From: Pseudomonadota bacterium
GTDB lineage: Bacteria; Pseudomonadota; Gammaproteobacteria; Steroidobacterales; Steroidobacteraceae
Assembly: GCA_023433705.1 (NCBI GenBank)
Contig: JAEYUC010000081.1
Location: forward strand, 1-64,000
Length of the DNA stretch: 64,000 nucleotides
Direction of reading: 5' to 3'
Each line of letters starts with the position of its first letter. Positions within the stretch are counted from its first letter, which is position 1. The notes beneath the pieces were generated by a model. That model worked only from the letters and a program-made list of their open reading frames with translations, had not been told where the DNA came from and did not search any database. Of the stretch, positions 8,275 through 17,798 are shown piece after piece. The translations under genes and the position numbers were made by a program.

Positions 8275-9011
8275 CAGACGTTCCGTTTTTCGATGAGATC
8301 TTGCGCGTCGCGCGCGGCGTCGCGCTCGCGGTGTTGCCGCTCGCCGCGTTGTTCGCGGTGTTCCAGGTCCTGTTCCTGCGCCTGCCGCGCCCGGAAATCG
8401 CGCGCATCGTGACCGGCACGCTGATGGCTTCGGTCGGACTGTTCCTGTTCCTGCTCGGCGCAAGCGTCGCGTTCATGCCGTTCGGGCGCCTGATCGGCGA
8501 GACGTTCGGCGCGATGTCGCAGACCTGGCTGCTGCTGATCTTCGGCGCCGTGCTCGGCTTCGTCACCACGTGGGGCGAGCCGGCCGTCCGCATCCTCGCC
8601 GAGCAGGTCGAGCAGGCATCGACGGGCGCCATCCGCCAGGGCGTCGTGCTGGTCGCGGTGTGCATCGGTGTCGCCGCGGCGGTCGGCGTCGGGGTGCTGC
8701 GCATCGTGTACGACGTGCCGCTGATCTGGATTCTCGTCCCGGGCTACGCGCTGACGATCGCGCTCATCTGGCTCAGCGACCGCACGTTCGTCGCGATCGC
8801 CGTCGACTCGGGCGGCGTGGCGACCGGGCCGCTGGCCAACACGTTCCTGCTGGCGCTCGCGTTCGGCGTCGCCGCCGCGGTGCCGAACCGGGATCCACTC
8901 GTGCACGGGCTCGGACTCGTCGCACTCATCGCGCTTGCGCCTATCATCTCGGTAATGCTGCTGGGACTCATCGTTCGCCTGAAGAGCGCTCCCGCGGAGG
9001 TCGACTCATGA
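8271..9011 (+). CDS. DUF1538 membrane protein, second copy
   Basis: The 246-residue membrane protein is homologous to the preceding one: ASVAFMPFGRLIG near residue 65 and GFVTTWGEPAVRILAEQVEQ near 100 line up with the first copy's LPMGRFIG and FATTAAEP segments. The pair probably forms two pseudo-symmetric halves of one carrier. It starts at the ATGA overlapping the first copy and ends at an ATGA overlapping the PII-like gene, so expression of all three is coupled. Confidence 0.8.
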   Translation: MTDVPFFDEILRVARGVALAVLPLAALFAVFQVLFLRLPRPEIARIVTGTLMASVGLFLFLLGASVAFMPFGRLIGETFGAMSQTWLLLIFGAVLGFVTTWGEPAVRILAEQVEQASTGAIRQGVVLVAVCIGVAAAVGVGVLRIVYDVPLIWILVPGYALTIALIWLSDRTFVAIAVDSGGVATGPLANTFLLALAFGVAAAVPNRDPLVHGLGLVALIALAPIISVMLLGLIVRLKSAPAEVDS

Positions 9012-9346
9012 AAAAGAATGCCTCGCTGATCGTGTCCATCGTCCGCAAGGGATGGGGCAGCAGCGTGCTGCAGGCCTCGGTGAAGGCCGGCGCGCGCGGC
9101 GGCACCGTGCTCCTCGGGCGCGGCGCCGGCGTCCACGAAAAGGACAGGATCTTCGGCATGTCGATCGAGCCCGAGAAGGAGATCGTTCTCACGATCGTTC
9201 CCGAGGACCAGGTCGACACGATCCTCGCCGCGATCGTCGTCGCGGCCGAGCTCGAGGACACCGGTCGGGGCATGGCTTTCGTGGTCCCCGTGCACAAGCT
9301 GGTCGGCGTGGCCGATTCGATGTTGCTGGAGAACGGGACGCCCTGA
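9008..9346 (+). CDS. PII-like signal protein (DUF1538-linked)
   Basis: The 112-residue protein has a ferredoxin-like PII pattern: an N-terminal strand (ASLIVSIVRKGWG), a T-loop-length stretch starting GGTVLLGRGAG, then LTIVPEDQVDTIL and GMAFVVPV as the last strand. It lacks the GlnB-type T-loop uridylylation region, so it is not GlnB or GlnK. PII relatives encoded beside transporters usually sense nucleotides or metabolites and gate the transporter. Here the partner is the coupled DUF1538 pair (4-base overlap). What it senses is unknown. Confidence 0.8.
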   Translation: MKKNASLIVSIVRKGWGSSVLQASVKAGARGGTVLLGRGAGVHEKDRIFGMSIEPEKEIVLTIVPEDQVDTILAAIVVAAELEDTGRGMAFVVPVHKLVGVADSMLLENGTP

Positions 9347-9367
9347 GGTCAACGCGCCGCTTCACTC

Positions 9368-12300
9368 ATGCGCCCGGCCACACCAAAGTCGTACTTCCGA
9401 CTGCATTGGGCAGTGGGCGCCCTGATTGCGGTCTTTCTCATCGTCCCGGATGCGCTCGCCGAGCGCCAGTTCAAGAAGTTAGGGGTAGGGCGCGGGCTCG
9501 ACGTGAGCGTCGTGACCTCGATGCTCGTCGATCGCGACGGGTTGCTGTGGATAGGGTCGCGCGAGGGGCTGTTCCGCTACGACGGCTACCTGGCGACCTC
9601 GTATCGATCCGACATCTCGGATCCCGACAGCGTCAGCGACGTGGACGTACGCTTTCTCTTCCAGTCGCGCGACGGCGCGTTGTGGGTCTCCACCAACAAC
9701 GGCGGACTCAATCGCCGTGATCCGGTCACCGGCCAGTTCACGCAATACCATCACGATTCGGCCGATCCGCGCTCGCTCAGCGACGAGAGCGTGTACGGAA
9801 TCGCGCAGGACTCGGACGGCAATCTCTGGGTCGGCACCAACAACGGTCTCAATCGCCTCGACCCGGATGGCCGGAAATTCACGCGTTACCTGCACGAGCG
9901 CGGCAACGATGCGAGCCTCGCCAACAATTGGGCATACGCGTTGCACGTCGGACCGTCGAAACGGCTGTGGGTCGGCACGGTAGGCGGCGGCGTCGATTGC
10001 TGGAATGGAAACGGCGGCTTCGAACACTACGTCCTTTCGAAGCTGGCCCACGGACTCGCGGATCACGACAGCGTGTTCGCGCTGCACGAGTCGGGCGACG
10101 GCCGGTTGTGGATCGGCACCCGCGCCGGTTTGCTCGTACTCGATCCCGCCAGCAGGTCGCTCTCGCGAATCGAGCTCGCGGACATCTCCATGGGCGAACA
10201 TCCGCTCGTCACGACTATCTACCCGGACAGCAACGGCCGCCTCTGGATCGGCACACTCGCGCACGGCGTGCTGATCCTCGATCCCGCGACCGGCCGCTCG
10301 TGGCGTGCGCATTCGGGCCCGCTCGGCGGGGAGTCCGATCCCGAGGCGGCCGCGGCCTTGAGCATCGCGGGAACCGACAACACGATCTTCATCGGATCGT
10401 GGGGCCGGGGCATCTACTCGGCGCCGCTCGATGATCCGCAGTTCCGCCTGCTCACGCCCACCGCGGATGGCAAGGGGCTGCGCCACAAGAACGTGACCGA
10501 TGTGCTCGCGAGCGCGACGCCCGGAAAGCCGTGGGTGGGCAGCTTCGGCGGCGGACCGCAGCGTGTCGACGTGTCGTCCGGATCCGTCGAGGCGACCGGC
10601 GGCAGCGCGAGCGATCCGATCCGCCAGTCCTCGATCATCGCTCTCGCCGTCGCCGCGGACGGCAGCCGGTTCGCCGGATCCACGTCGGGCCTGTTCAAGT
10701 TCGCCGCCGACGGCAGCAGCCTCGATCTGGATTCCTCCGTCGCGCAGCGGGAAGACGGCATCGGGACCGGTTACGTGACCGCGCTGCTGCCGGACGCCTC
10801 GCGGCTCTGGGTCGGCACGTTCGGGAACGGCCTGTACCTGCGCGAACCTGGCGGCCACTACCGGAAAATTCGCCACGAACCATCGAAGCCGGATTCGGTG
10901 AGCGACGACTACATCACCGTGCTCGCGCATGGCCGCGCGGGGCGACTGTGGGTTGGCACGCGCTCCAACGGCCTCAACCTGTGCACGATCCAGCCGTGGT
11001 CGTGCGAGCATTTCGACGGCCGCACGCCGGGACCGCGCAACCTGGCTAACTACCACGTGACGGACATCCATCGCGACGAACGCGGCGTCCTGTGGGTGGC
11101 GACCGACGGCGGCGGCATCCATCGAATCGACGAGGACGAATCCGGGCGAGTCGCTGCGGTCGAACGCTGGGACTCCTCGCGTGGCCTGCTCAACAACGGA
11201 ATCATGGCCGTCGAAAGCGATACCGACGGGTCGTTGTGGATGAGCACGCGGCGGGGGCTGTCGAGGCTCGATCCCGCGACCGGCCGCGTGACCAATCACG
11301 TCCGCGAGTCGGGACTGCCGGTCACGTATTTCAATACCAACGCGTCGTCCGCCGACGCCGAGTGGATCTACTTCGGTTCCGTCGACGGCCTGCTCAGCAT
11401 CCCGAAGGGCAGGCCGATGCCGGAGCGCAAGGCCTCACCACTTCGCCTCACGGCCATCCACTCGCTCGCGAGCGGCACGGAAAAGGCCATGTCGCCGGGC
11501 GGGATGGACGGCGCATTGAAGACCCGTTTCGGCGACGGACTCGCGATCGAATTCGCCGTGCTCGACTACGCCGAGAGTCCGCACGACTACGCGTACCGGT
11601 TGAAGGCGCAAGATCAGTGGACCGATGTCGGCAAACGTCGCCAGCTCACGTTCTTCGGTCTTCCCGCAGGCCACTATCGTTTCGAAGCGCGCGGCCGGGA
11701 TGCCTACGGAAACTGGAACACGAGTCCGCCACTCGCCTTCGACGTGGTGCCGCCGTTCTGGAGAACCAACTGGTTCCAGGTCATGGCCGTCGCCGCGGTT
11801 GCATTGCTGGCGCTCGGCGCGCACATCACGCGCCTGCGTTCGTTGCGACGCCGCAATGCCGTGCTCGAACATCTCGAGCGTCAGCGCGAACACGCGCTCG
11901 AACAGGCGGGCCGCAGCCAGCGGGAGCTCGAAGAAGCGTACGTCGGACTGCGACAACTGACGGGACGGCTCGAGTCGGCGAAAGAGGAGGAACGCAGCAA
12001 CATCTCTCGCGAACTGCACGACGAGTTCGGGCAGACGTTGACCGCGGCCAAGATCAACCTGCAGATGCTGCGCAAGGTCATGGCCGATCCGGCCGTCACG
12101 CAGCGGCTCGAAGACTCGGTGAGCATGATCGACGGCATGATCCGCCAGGCGCGCAACATCGCGCGCGGCCTGAGACCGCCGCTGCTCGACGAGGCGGGCC
12201 TCGTGGCGGCGCTCGATCATCACCTTAAGGCTTTGTCCGCGCGCTCCAGTGTGCGTATCGAGCTGGATGCCGATGGCGGTGGGACGAACATTCCGCCTGA

Positions 12301-12613
12301 ATTGAACACCACGGTATTCCGGCTGGTGCAGGAGGCGGTCAACAACGCACTGCGGCATGCGCAGGCCACGAAGATCCGTGTCACGCTGCGCGACGACGCG
12401 GATTCGTTGTGGCTCGCCATCGAAGACGATGGCATCGGCTTCGATCGCGAAGAAGTCGTGCAGCGCGCCAAGCGCGGCGAACATCTCGGCCTGCTGGGCA
12501 TGACCGAGCGCGCGCGCAGCGTCGGCGGCACGATCGACATAGACTCGCGCCCGGGCAAGGGCAGCCGCATCGAGGTGCGGATTCCATTGGCCGACCAGGA
12601 GAACCCGTCATAG
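9368..12613 (+). CDS. beta-propeller sensor histidine kinase
   Basis: The 1081-residue hybrid-like sensor has a signal/anchor at the N-terminus. It has an extracytoplasmic region of two-component propeller repeats (LWIGSREGLFRYD, LWVGTNNGLNRLD, LWIGTRAGLLVLD and others, to about residue 690). A Y_Y_Y-type Ig domain (about 715-790, ending AFDVVPPFW) and one transmembrane helix (about 800-820) follow. The cytoplasmic part is a coiled coil, then a HisKA_3 box with RELHDEFGQTL (phosphoacceptor His884) and a GHKL ATPase with NNALRHAQA and GIGF. There is no receiver domain. The cognate regulator follows, overlapping its stop. Such propeller sensors usually read polymeric nutrients. Confidence 0.92.
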   Translation: MRPATPKSYFRLHWAVGALIAVFLIVPDALAERQFKKLGVGRGLDVSVVTSMLVDRDGLLWIGSREGLFRYDGYLATSYRSDISDPDSVSDVDVRFLFQSRDGALWVSTNNGGLNRRDPVTGQFTQYHHDSADPRSLSDESVYGIAQDSDGNLWVGTNNGLNRLDPDGRKFTRYLHERGNDASLANNWAYALHVGPSKRLWVGTVGGGVDCWNGNGGFEHYVLSKLAHGLADHDSVFALHESGDGRLWIGTRAGLLVLDPASRSLSRIELADISMGEHPLVTTIYPDSNGRLWIGTLAHGVLILDPATGRSWRAHSGPLGGESDPEAAAALSIAGTDNTIFIGSWGRGIYSAPLDDPQFRLLTPTADGKGLRHKNVTDVLASATPGKPWVGSFGGGPQRVDVSSGSVEATGGSASDPIRQSSIIALAVAADGSRFAGSTSGLFKFAADGSSLDLDSSVAQREDGIGTGYVTALLPDASRLWVGTFGNGLYLREPGGHYRKIRHEPSKPDSVSDDYITVLAHGRAGRLWVGTRSNGLNLCTIQPWSCEHFDGRTPGPRNLANYHVTDIHRDERGVLWVATDGGGIHRIDEDESGRVAAVERWDSSRGLLNNGIMAVESDTDGSLWMSTRRGLSRLDPATGRVTNHVRESGLPVTYFNTNASSADAEWIYFGSVDGLLSIPKGRPMPERKASPLRLTAIHSLASGTEKAMSPGGMDGALKTRFGDGLAIEFAVLDYAESPHDYAYRLKAQDQWTDVGKRRQLTFFGLPAGHYRFEARGRDAYGNWNTSPPLAFDVVPPFWRTNWFQVMAVAAVALLALGAHITRLRSLRRRNAVLEHLERQREHALEQAGRSQRELEEAYVGLRQLTGRLESAKEEERSNISRELHDEFGQTLTAAKINLQMLRKVMADPAVTQRLEDSVSMIDGMIRQARNIARGLRPPLLDEAGLVAALDHHLKALSARSSVRIELDADGGGTNIPPELNTTVFRLVQEAVNNALRHAQATKIRVTLRDDADSLWLAIEDDGIGFDREEVVQRAKRGEHLGLLGMTERARSVGGTIDIDSRPGKGSRIEVRIPLADQENPS
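12597..12612 (+). promoter_or_regulatory. Shine-Dalgarno and ATA start of the response regulator
   Basis: AGGAG at 12597-12601 lies exactly 8 bases before ATA at 12610-12612. ATA overlaps the kinase stop TAG (ATAG), is in frame with the regulator, and no ATG, GTG or TTG lies between it and the conserved receiver. Changing ATA to ATG would turn the kinase stop TAG into TGG, which could explain the unusual codon. Confidence 0.6.
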
Positions 12614-13284
12614 CAGTCAGAGCCGCCACGGCCAAGCGCCGCATCCTGCTCGCCGACGATCATGCGTTGGTGCGGGCCGGCATTCGCGCGCTGCTCGAAA
12701 GCCTTCCGGGCATCGAAGTAGTCGGAGAATCCGGCGATGGCCTCGATGCGCTCGAACGCGTGCGGCGCGATCCGCCCGACGCGATCCTGCTCGACATCAC
12801 GCTGCCGGGGCTGAACGGCCTCGAGGTGGTCGCGCGCATCACGCGGCTCGCGGTGCCGACCAAGGTGCTGATGCTGTCGATGCACAACTCGCCCGAACAT
12901 GCCGCGCGTGCGCTCGCGGCCGGCGCCGCGGGTTATCTCAACAAGGATTCCGCGTTCGACGAACTCTCGGCGGCGCTCGACGCCATCTGCTCGGGCAAGC
13001 GATACCTGTGCCAGGCGCTGGACGCGGACGTCGTGCAGGAGCTCGAGCGGCGCGCGGGCGACGGTGAATCCGAGCTCGCGTTGCTCACGCCGCGGCAGCG
13101 GCAGATCCTGCAGCTCATCGCCGAAGGTCATCCGACGCGCCAGATCGCGGAGCGATTGTTCCTCAGCATCAAGACCGTAGAAGCGCATCGCGGACAGATC
13201 ATGCAGCGCCTCAACATCTACGACGTACCCGGACTCGTGCGCTTCGCGATCCGCAACGGTCTCGTCTCGTCCGATCCGTCATAA
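12610..13284 (+). CDS. NarL/LuxR-type response regulator
   Basis: This regulator has about 224 residues. Its receiver domain shows ILLADDH at the N-terminus, the phosphoacceptor Asp in AILLDITLPG and the conserved Lys in GYLNKD. The C-terminal LuxR helix-turn-helix shows LTPRQRQILQLIAEG and IKTVEAHRGQI. It is the partner of the propeller kinase, whose stop it overlaps. The start is inferred as ATA at 12610 from a well-placed AGGAG. The same frame is open upstream to 12409, but that stretch overlaps the kinase ATPase domain and is not conserved-looking. Likely targets include the autotransporter operon 262 bases downstream. Confidence 0.88.
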   Translation: MAVRAATAKRRILLADDHALVRAGIRALLESLPGIEVVGESGDGLDALERVRRDPPDAILLDITLPGLNGLEVVARITRLAVPTKVLMLSMHNSPEHAARALAAGAAGYLNKDSAFDELSAALDAICSGKRYLCQALDADVVQELERRAGDGESELALLTPRQRQILQLIAEGHPTRQIAERLFLSIKTVEAHRGQIMQRLNIYDVPGLVRFAIRNGLVSSDPS

Positions 13285-13410
13285 CGCAAATATAAGGTCT
13301 GCCCCGATGGCTGCCACAGCGCCAGGTTATTCAGGATCGGCCGCAGAGAAGAGCATGCCCGTCACCGACGCGAAAACAACCACGCAGGCTCGACGAAAAC
13401 TTTGCGGAAA

Positions 13411-13429
13411 GCCGGGAAGTTAGCCCGGC
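13411..13429 (+). other. GC-rich hairpin ahead of the autotransporter
   Basis: GCCGGG (13411-13416) and CCCGGC (13424-13429) form a 6-base stem around AAGTTAG. No T-run follows, so it is a weak terminator at best. It sits in the 261-base untranslated gap 13285-13545, where the promoter for the autotransporter operon must lie; I saw no convincing -35/-10 pair there. Confidence 0.35.
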
Positions 13430-13545
13430 CGGTCCGACACACACAGGTCATGGACGCGACCACACGCTGAACGCGCTCGTTTCGGGCGCGTACGGGCGGG
13501 TTTGCTCTTCTCCCGGCGAAAACAAGAACCGTTTGGGAGAAGTGA

Positions 13546-16500
13546 ATGGTCAAAAGGGTGTCTCAGAAATCCCGCGCGATGATGGGTGCGGCAGCCGCGG
13601 CGTTGTTCGCGACATCGTCATTCGGCGCCGATACGCCGGTCGAAGACGCTTCGCTGCGCACGGCCATCAAGAACATCCTGCGACTGCCCACTCGCGCGCC
13701 ATCGATGCGTGCTCCCTCCATGAGGGAAGTCGCCGCGACGAAACCGGTCACTCCGCCCCGCGTCAATCTCATCTCGATCGGCAATACCGACGACATCACC
13801 GTCGGTGACGACCAGTCAGCCATCGCGCACGAGGAAATCTGGGACGACATCAATGTCACCAACACGGGCGCGCTGACCGGCGGCATCGGCATCGACGTGA
13901 CGACCGGCGCGATCGACCTGACCAACACGGTCAGCGACGACACGTACGCCCTCGTCATGCCCGGAAACTACGAGCTCCTGTTCGATGTCCTGGGCAACCC
14001 GGTCTATTCGCCGTATGGCTTCCAGGAGATGCTCGCGACCGCCGAGGTCACGGTCAACGCGCGCAGCACCGTGCTCGCGCGGGATCCGCGCGAATCGACC
14101 ATCACGATCGACAACGGCGGCGCGATCGGATTCTCCGGTCTCCACGGAATCCGCGCCCACAACCCCGCCGGCGAATCCATCACGATCGAGAATTCCGGCG
14201 ACATCACCGCGACCCAGGACACCGCCGGTCGCAGCGGCATCTTCGCGTCGACGGAGTCGATCCAGCAGCAATACACGCAGGAGCAGACCGGGACCGGCGA
14301 TTTCGTGCGCAACGCGCATGGTCAGCTCGTCGCGGTCAATACGCCGGACCAGTTCACGGTCGAAACGCACCTGGTCGACATGGAGTACGACGCCGGTGTC
14401 ATCGACATCCGCAACTCCGGCGACATCGACATGGGCGCGACCATTGCGCCGCCAGCTTATGGCTCAGGTTCCCTCGCCTCGGCCGGCATCTACACGCGCG
14501 GCGACGGCGGCACCACCATCGTCAACAGCGGCGACATCAACGTGGACAAGTGGAGCGCGGGCATTCACGTCTCCTCGACCGCCACGACGAACGTCACCAA
14601 CACCGGTCGCATCGAGATCGGCAATTACTCGTCCGGCATCTCCTTCGGGCCCTCGCAGGGCAGCGCCGGCGACTATCGGCTGGGCGGCGACGTCTATCTG
14701 CTCAACGCCGGTGACATCGTCGGTGGGGTCACGAAGGAGCAGGCCGCGGCCGATGGCCTCGACCCCAACGCCTTCGGCATCAGCGTGTTCGCGCTCGGCA
14801 GCAACAACGAGTACCTGGCCGCGCAGGCGCACATCAACGAGATCTTCGCGCGCTACAACGAGGAGCTGGGTTCGGAGGCGTACGAGCTCTTCGACATTCC
14901 CAACACGCGCCTGTACCAGACCACCGCGATCAATCGCGGCCACATCGAGCTCGGCGACGGCGCGGGCGGCATCGCGATCATCCCGCGCGCGGGCGCTTCG
15001 ACCGCGATCAACGAAGGCACGATCATCGTCGGCGACGGAACGTCCGTCGCGTGGGCCAACTTCCAGCACCAGAGCACCGGCATCATCCAGTCGAACTTCT
15101 CGATGAACGGCCTCGGATCGACCACGTCGATCAACGCCGAGGGCGGTGTGATCGTCACGGGCGACGACAGCGCCGGCATCGCGAACTTCAACATCGGCGG
15201 AACTTCGCTCGCGATCAACGAAGGTTCGATCACCGTCGGCAATGGCGTCTCCACGCTGGTCGACGACGGCATCAACGTGCCATTCGACCGCCTGTTCATC
15301 TCGGCCGGCATCCAGTCGATCAGCGCGGCGCGCACGTTCGGCACCACGTCCACCGCGCGCAACAGCGGCGACATCACCGTGGGCGAGCTCGCGATCGGCA
15401 TGGTGGTGTCCGGCCAGGGTTACTCGCTGCTCGACATCTACACGTGGTCGGCCATCAACGAGAACTCGGGCGTCATCGAGACCGGCGACAACTCGTCCGG
15501 CATGTTCACGATGGGCACCAACTCGACGACGACCAACTCCGGCAGCATCGACACCGGCAACTTCGACATCAGCGCGTTCCAGCCGCATCCCGAGTACACC
15601 GCGGACGAATTCGCGCAGCTGCCCTATGGCGCCGCGTCGACGGGATTCCTGCTTGCCCAGGTCGTCAATTCCGGCAGCATCACGACGGGCGACGGCACGG
15701 TTGGCGCATCCGCGCGCATGGAAAATCCCGGCTTTGGTATCGCCGCGCAGGTGATCAATGCCGAGGGCGGCATCGTCGACTCGGGCGATCACTCGGTCGG
15801 CGCGCGGGCCGTGGGCAACATCTACGGATTCATCGAAAACGCCGGCACGATCTCCGTCGGCAGCGATTCCGTTGGCGCGGAAGTATCGGCGGGCGGCGTG
15901 GCCTTCATCGGTGAACCGACCGCGTTGATCACCCAGGGATTCGCGACCGCGGTCAACAGCGGCATCATCGAGACCGGCGATGACTCGACCGGCTTCCGGC
16001 TGAATGCGGTTCACGTGGACGTTCCGTACAGCGGACAGATCCTGGTGCCGCCCACGCCGGACTATCCTTACTACTCGTACATGGAGGTATCGGGCACGGC
16101 CGACTCCATCGGCGGCGCCTACCTCGTCAATGCCGGCACGATCACGGTGGGTGCGAACTCCACCGGCGTGGAGATCTCGGGTCTCGAGATCAACGAGCAG
16201 GGCCTGCACGTCTTCAATACCGGCGCCATCGATGCAGCTTCGGGCACCGCCTTGCGAGTCAATGAAGGTCACGCCTTCGACTCCTACGTGGTGAACGTGG
16301 GAGAGATCGCCGGAGACATCCGCTTCGGCGACGGCAACGACCGGCTCACCAACACGCTGTTCGTCGACAACACCGGCCGGATCGTCAGCACCGGCGTTCT
16401 CACGCTGAACGACACGGTCATCGACTTCGGCGGCGGCGACGACCTCTTCGACAACGATCGCGGCGTGATCGTGGTCGCCGGCGGCGACAACCTCATCACC

Positions 16501-17790
16501 GGCGCGAACGTGCTGATGACCGAGGGCGTCATCGAGGCGCGCAACGGCGCCGTCGACAGTCTCCTGACCATCGACGGGAACGTGTCCGGCGGCTTCACGT
16601 TCGGCGCCGACATCGGCAACTCCGCCGCGGATCAACTGCACATCACCGGCAACGTGGCGGACGGCAGCGACATGACCGTCGTGCTGAATCCCACCGGGCA
16701 GATGCGCGGCGAGACCCGCATCACCATCATGACAATCGACGGCGAGAATCTCGCCGACGATCCCGTGATCGCGGGCGTGACCGGCATTTATGCCGACAGC
16801 CTGCAGAACGCGGAAGTCGGCTACTCGGCGCAGACGGGTGAAGTCTTCGTCACGGCGAGCTTCGGCATGGGTCACATGGCGACCTCCGCGGTTTCGGCGA
16901 CGACGATGGCGCAGAACTGGTGGATGCATTCGGCCGGCAGCCTCGACGAGCGCAACCTGCAACAGCTCGCCGGCCTGGAGAACGCCGGGATCTCCGCGTG
17001 GGCCTCGGTCTTCCACGAGGAAGGCACGGTCACACCCGACAACGAATTCCAGGATGCGAGCTTCGACCAGAAACTCTCCGGTTTGCAGACCGGCGTCGAA
17101 TGGTCGCGCGCCTTCGCAGGCGGCACCTTCGGCCTCGGCGCGATGTTCAGCCAGGGCGACGCGTCCGCGAACATGAACGCCAACCTGGCGAGCGCGCGCG
17201 GCGATGCGTCGGCGTATGGCCTCGGCGCCAACTACCGCCACGGCCGCGGCTTCTACGTGAACGCCACCTGGCAGTCGATGACGATGGATGTCGACTTCCG
17301 GGCGCCCGGCACCTTTTCCAACGCCACCGGAACGACGGAAGCGGAGGGCGATGGCTTCAGCGCGGAGATCGGATACGCGCACAAGCTGTCATCCGGACTC
17401 ACGCTCGCGCCACAGGTGCAGTACGCGACGGTCGACGTCGAGATGGACGACTTCACGTCGAGCGACGACGTGTACGTGTTGTCCGGGCTCGGCGGCAAAC
17501 ATTCGCTGCTGCGTGCCGGGATTTCCGTGTTCAAGACCTTCGAGACGACCAACGGCTCGATCACGCCCATCGCCGAGTTGAGTTACCTCGACGTGATGGA
17601 CGGCGAGAGCGGCATCGCGTCGAACGGCGTGTCATTCGCGACCGACACGTCGGGTTCGGGTTACCAGTTCGAGCTCGGCATCGCGGGCCGCTACAAGGCC
17701 TGGGACATCAGCGGACGACTGGGCATGGCGGATACGAGCGCGACCGATCAGTCGCTTTCGACCAACCTCACCGTCCGTTACCGCTGGTAG
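13546..17790 (+). CDS. type Va autotransporter adhesin-like protein
   Basis: The 1414-residue protein has a signal peptide (MVKRVSQKSRAMMG, hydrophobic core, SFGAD). A long passenger (about 30-1120) follows, built of degenerate beta-helix turns such as NSGDITVG, NEGSITVGNG, NSGIIETGDDSTG and NAGTITVGANSTG. The C-terminal autotransporter barrel covers about 1140-1414 (ISAWASVFHEEG, YGLGANYRHGRGFYV, LTVRYRW). The barrel would insert in the outer membrane and display the passenger. No protease triad is evident, so an adhesin or scaffold role is more likely. GGGAGAAG precedes the ATG. It is the first gene of a tight five-gene run, with the TonB-dependent receptor 8 bases downstream. Confidence 0.9.
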   Translation: MVKRVSQKSRAMMGAAAAALFATSSFGADTPVEDASLRTAIKNILRLPTRAPSMRAPSMREVAATKPVTPPRVNLISIGNTDDITVGDDQSAIAHEEIWDDINVTNTGALTGGIGIDVTTGAIDLTNTVSDDTYALVMPGNYELLFDVLGNPVYSPYGFQEMLATAEVTVNARSTVLARDPRESTITIDNGGAIGFSGLHGIRAHNPAGESITIENSGDITATQDTAGRSGIFASTESIQQQYTQEQTGTGDFVRNAHGQLVAVNTPDQFTVETHLVDMEYDAGVIDIRNSGDIDMGATIAPPAYGSGSLASAGIYTRGDGGTTIVNSGDINVDKWSAGIHVSSTATTNVTNTGRIEIGNYSSGISFGPSQGSAGDYRLGGDVYLLNAGDIVGGVTKEQAAADGLDPNAFGISVFALGSNNEYLAAQAHINEIFARYNEELGSEAYELFDIPNTRLYQTTAINRGHIELGDGAGGIAIIPRAGASTAINEGTIIVGDGTSVAWANFQHQSTGIIQSNFSMNGLGSTTSINAEGGVIVTGDDSAGIANFNIGGTSLAINEGSITVGNGVSTLVDDGINVPFDRLFISAGIQSISAARTFGTTSTARNSGDITVGELAIGMVVSGQGYSLLDIYTWSAINENSGVIETGDNSSGMFTMGTNSTTTNSGSIDTGNFDISAFQPHPEYTADEFAQLPYGAASTGFLLAQVVNSGSITTGDGTVGASARMENPGFGIAAQVINAEGGIVDSGDHSVGARAVGNIYGFIENAGTISVGSDSVGAEVSAGGVAFIGEPTALITQGFATAVNSGIIETGDDSTGFRLNAVHVDVPYSGQILVPPTPDYPYYSYMEVSGTADSIGGAYLVNAGTITVGANSTGVEISGLEINEQGLHVFNTGAIDAASGTALRVNEGHAFDSYVVNVGEIAGDIRFGDGNDRLTNTLFVDNTGRIVSTGVLTLNDTVIDFGGGDDLFDNDRGVIVVAGGDNLITGANVLMTEGVIEARNGAVDSLLTIDGNVSGGFTFGADIGNSAADQLHITGNVADGSDMTVVLNPTGQMRGETRITIMTIDGENLADDPVIAGVTGIYADSLQNAEVGYSAQTGEVFVTASFGMGHMATSAVSATTMAQNWWMHSAGSLDERNLQQLAGLENAGISAWASVFHEEGTVTPDNEFQDASFDQKLSGLQTGVEWSRAFAGGTFGLGAMFSQGDASANMNANLASARGDASAYGLGANYRHGRGFYVNATWQSMTMDVDFRAPGTFSNATGTTEAEGDGFSAEIGYAHKLSSGLTLAPQVQYATVDVEMDDFTSSDDVYVLSGLGGKHSLLRAGISVFKTFETTNGSITPIAELSYLDVMDGESGIASNGVSFATDTSGSGYQFELGIAGRYKAWDISGRLGMADTSATDQSLSTNLTVRYRW

Positions 17791-17798
17791 GCCCCGAG

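Noticed and set aside
14100..16300. Repetitive passenger region as a possible CRISPR-like or tandem DNA repeat
   Set aside because: The repetition is at the protein level (beta-helix turns). DNA units are not identical and spacing varies.
14464..17382. Long open frame on the minus strand opposite the autotransporter
   Set aside because: Composition is Arg/Val/Ala/Asp-rich low-complexity without a signal or domain, as expected for an antisense frame of GC-rich coding DNA. The forward frame has signal peptide, repeats and barrel.
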